DNA of 10,990 nt. Origin: Rodentolepis nana. Taxonomy: Eukaryota > Platyhelminthes > Cestoda > Cyclophyllidea > Hymenolepididae. How positions within the stretch are numbered: the stretch's first letter is position 1; each line of letters starts with the position of its first letter. The stretch is taken from the NCBI GenBank assembly GCA_900617975.1, contig UZAE01001925.1:1-10990 (forward strand), read 5' to 3'. Shown here one piece after another: positions 7,911 through 10,990 of the stretch. The position numbers and the translations under genes are program-made. Below the pieces are notes generated by a model, which was given only the letters and a program-made list of their open reading frames with translations, made no database searches and had not been told where the DNA came from.

Positions 7911-10900
7911 ACAGGAGGATGCGATTCGATTCAGTTGCTTAAGATGATGAGAGCAATTGAAGCATTAAAACCAAGCCATGATATATTAAAAAAAGATTTT
8001 TTTATAAAAATTACATGCGTGTCTATCCTTTAATTTGTGAATAATAACGTTGTTTCATCTTAATGAATTTTATTTTTCTTAGTTTGATCGCTAATATTTA
8101 TATCGACAACATTATAAAACAGAATTCGTCTAATTTCCATTGAGAGCATAAGTATAACCTCACCCGCATTAAAAATTTATCTAAGGGCTTTAATTGTGAT
8201 TATATACGAGTGTTCGTGCAAAACATGTAATTTTAAATTTAATTTAATTTTATTCGTGATCTTTGATTGAATAATTTAACAAACAATACTCATAATAATA
8301 TATGTTTACTTCAAAAAAATTTATCTAATCTTTGAAACATTTTATCATTCAAAATAATTCCTTTTATCAAATTGAATTTTATTGTTATTTAGAGTTACTA
8401 TTTTGCGTGAAAGGAACGTGGAATCGTGTCAAACAAATTGAAGCAGCATTTTCTATATAAGATTTCTCGTAATCTATATCTTGATATATCGAAGTAAGAG
8501 TAAAATTTATTTTGGCTCATTAAAGATCCTCTAAACTTTGGCTCTATACTGATTATTTATTCATAGCAAGTGAAAGTCGCTTGGATTGCTTTCATTAGCC
8601 CTTTATTTGACTTCGGTAAAAAGGTAAAAAGGAGTACTGTGAAAGTAGTCGAATATGGCATACAGTGGGGTCATGGTAGTTTGATGTCTATTAATCGGCA
8701 GTTGACTTTTCGCTATACTGATTACTATCAATAATCATTACTCTTTTGTGAAAGATGAAATTCAATTATTTTCCTCTTCAAATTCACCGTCTCCAACCAT
8801 CATCAATTTTCTAATGTTAATAGTTTTAATGCTCAAAATAATCCCGTTCATACGTTTATCATCATTTTATTTTCAACGCAACTGACACTATTTTATCGTT
8901 GCTTCGTTCAAAGAATCTTTATGCCTTTTGGAAGTACGAATGTGCTTTCATCGGTTTATAATGAGCGGTAGAGATTTATTCCCATGATATTTTAATCAAC
9001 TGAGTAGAGCAAAATAGATATATTCTATCAATGAAAAAAATCTCAGCACTCTTTGAACAATGACTTAAAATTTTTGTACACTTCCAAATTATCATAGTTT
9101 GAAGGCAGTAGTTAGAATAACGAGAAAAGGTTCTAAAATCCAAACATATATTATTATTTCTGTTTATTGGCATAAACAGTGCGATTCAGTCTTTGTCTTA
9201 ATAATAAATGGAAAACATGTAATTATGGCATTGAAAGTAAATATTTATGACTTTTCGATGGTATATCTATACAAATCACTACCACATTACTCGTATTATG
9301 CAGCATCATTCTCAAATAAACCGTAGTCAACATCATTTTTAGAATTGCATTGCTATAGGTTTCGGTCCATCTATCTACAACAAACGGTGACGAAGGTCAA
9401 ATATATAAATAGCTATCATTTTACTATCAATGTTACTATCTAAAAAGCATTTAATTTTTCTCTTCTATGGAGTAAATTTAAATATTATCAAACGTACATC
9501 ACCGGATAATGATTTTACGCTCTATGATTCATACACATATTCGAAAATTAGTCCCCATAGTCATTCCTAATCTTGATTAATTACATCAGAAATATATGAG
9601 TTACTATTACGAAGAGTGTAATATTCAGTTTATCAAGTTTGGTATGTGATAACAAGACCAGAAGATTATGATAAACCTGACAAATGTTGACATATTTCTC
9701 ATATTCACAATGCCACAAAAGTAAAACAATTACCTCACAAATGCAGCCTCTCACAGTTCCAAAGTGGCTTTTCGAGTGCACTAATATCAACTCCTAATTA
9801 AGCATTTCCATTTTCTTGAAGCAAATACCACTGAGTAAAGGGTTAAACATCTATAATCGGCTTTGACACAAACTAGCTGAATTGGAATTATACTACTCTA
9901 GGCTTCATTATAATAATATCATATTTTTCCGCTCAAGATATGGCCGAAAAAACAGTCAATTGAGGTGACATTTAAGGCATCGGCACACACAAACTTTCGA
10001 AGAATCCTTTGGGATAGGTCAACAATGATTTCCCCTGGTTTTGTAATTTTGTTAGTCACTGTGGGCCACTATGAGCATGCCAATTATCTACTCATAATAG
10101 TGTGATCCTCTAGAGTTGAGTTCAACAAAATAAAACTCTTCTTTTATTCATAGACTCTTATAGTAAGTGCCTCTCTTAAATTCCACCCCAGTAAATTGAT
10201 CAGATTTTGTTTCTAGGTAGTAAAATTGACACTCTTCTCAAGTGATCTTCAGGCTTGTTTAACAGACTAACAACAACCCCATCTATTATACTTTATCACA
10301 TCCTGATTTCGGTGATTTTTGCCTTCTATATTATTTTCGTCCTGAAATTCATTCAAATCTTGGCACTTCGAGTCGGAAAAGTAATTAATCCTATGCTAGT
10401 CAATAGCACTCTCCCTCAATCCCTGCCCCAGTTTGGTGACTCTTGATCTATCTTATCTAAGGCCGTGTCGTATTCTTTACTACTAGGAAAGGTTGCGTGC
10501 TAGTTACAGGCTAGAGGTAACGTTTTCATATGCCACGTCAGATGTTAGAAAGACCTGTCGGTACACTTGAAGTCTTTTATTTAAGTCAACTCACTAATTA
10601 ATTGAAACCTTTTAAATGAATTGAGACTGTATGTTACATCCAACATGTGAAAAACTTCCCACTATTCCAGATGAATAATAGGGAAGTGTTTAAATGATTA
10701 TTTCAATTACCACAAGGTCCTAAACTAAGATTTGATGAGAGGCTCAATGTATCTGGAACAGCTCAAACCCTTAGTATAAAACTGCGCATAGCTTCAGCTA
10801 TGGTGCCTCAACAATATCGAGGATAATTGAATTTATGGAGTGAATAGGTTGTATTATAGTTTATGGCCACTACAAAAAAGCTTAGTCATTCAAATAGAGC

Positions 10901-10990
10901 TAGTGCTACGCCATATTGCAGTAACATCTTGATTGGTGGTTTGTGCACCACGACCGCACTTACTCGCTACACGAACAGTAGCACGGCCGC
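7911..10990. other. Upstream or intergenic DNA, no supported gene
   Basis: About 3 kb, strongly AT-rich from 7980 to 9700 and somewhat less so after 10000. Short open frames (for example 9099-9326 plus, 9581-9790 minus, 10255-10446 plus) have no recognisable domain and no splice support. The promoter of the endophilin gene should lie here, but I could not pin down a TATA box or initiator. A hairpin at 10651-10690 is listed separately. Confidence 0.7.
10651..10690. repeat. Imperfect inverted repeat (hairpin)
   Basis: AAAACTTCCCACTATTC pairs with GAATAATAGGGAAGTGTT across a 5-nt CAGAT loop. About 15 pairs form, with two mismatches and a one-base bulge at 10680. No gene lies nearby. It could be a relic of a small inverted-repeat element or chance. 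Confidence 0.55.

Noticed and set aside
5628..8890. 13-bp direct repeat GCAACTGACACTA at about 5627 and 8879
   Set aside because: One shared 13-mer is expected by chance in about 11 kb, and the flanks do not match.
10255..10446. Plus-strand 63-codon frame with a hydrophobic stretch
   Set aside because: The hydrophobic run is expected from T-rich DNA; there is no start context, splice site or known motif.
10720..10760. Possible hammerhead ribozyme (TGATGAG near 10733), as found in schistosome SINE-like elements
   Set aside because: The required GAAA core and flanking stems are not in the right positions; a look for CTGATGAG and GACGAAAC on both strands found no match elsewhere.

Overview
The window looks like AT-rich metazoan nuclear DNA. 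Its one recognisable gene is a spliced, minus-strand gene for endophilin A, the N-BAR and SH3 protein of clathrin-mediated and synaptic endocytosis. A flatworm, most likely a schistosome or a close digenean relative, is the best guess. The introns are very short at the 5' end (32-74 nt) and long at the 3' end (0.9-3.0 kb), an asymmetry known from schistosome genes, and the base composition also fits. The taxon is an inference, not a sequence match.

Layout, read on the minus strand from right to left: 7909-10990 is upstream or intergenic DNA with no convincing gene. The start codon lies at 7897-7895. Five coding exons (1-5) are packed into about 750 bp (7897-7152) and separated by four tiny introns. 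Exon 6 (6279-6170), exon 7 (3127-3024) and exon 8 (814-669) are far apart, in introns of 872, 3042 and 2209 nt. Exon 8 ends at a phase-1 donor in the proline-rich linker. The last exon or exons, coding for the SH3 domain, were not found in 1-668 and should lie beyond the left edge, so the gene is partial at its 3' end.

The eight exons join in frame into 297 complete codons. The product aligns with animal endophilin A from the H0 helix through the whole N-BAR domain into the linker. All seven complete introns are GT-AG. The four short introns have weak, varied donors, while the long ones have textbook GTRAGT donors. Most other open frames lie in introns or intergenic DNA and look like chance.

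The remaining content is simple sequence: poly-C/poly-G tracts clustered in the first 1.4 kb, ATC, CAC, CA and GA microsatellites, an imperfect hairpin near 10.67 kb, and a GC-rich right edge. I found no wholly new system. The best leads are the split intron architecture, a stop codon placed just past the exon 8 donor, G-runs in the pre-mRNA on both sides of exon 8, and a possible splice acceptor 11 nt before the start codon.
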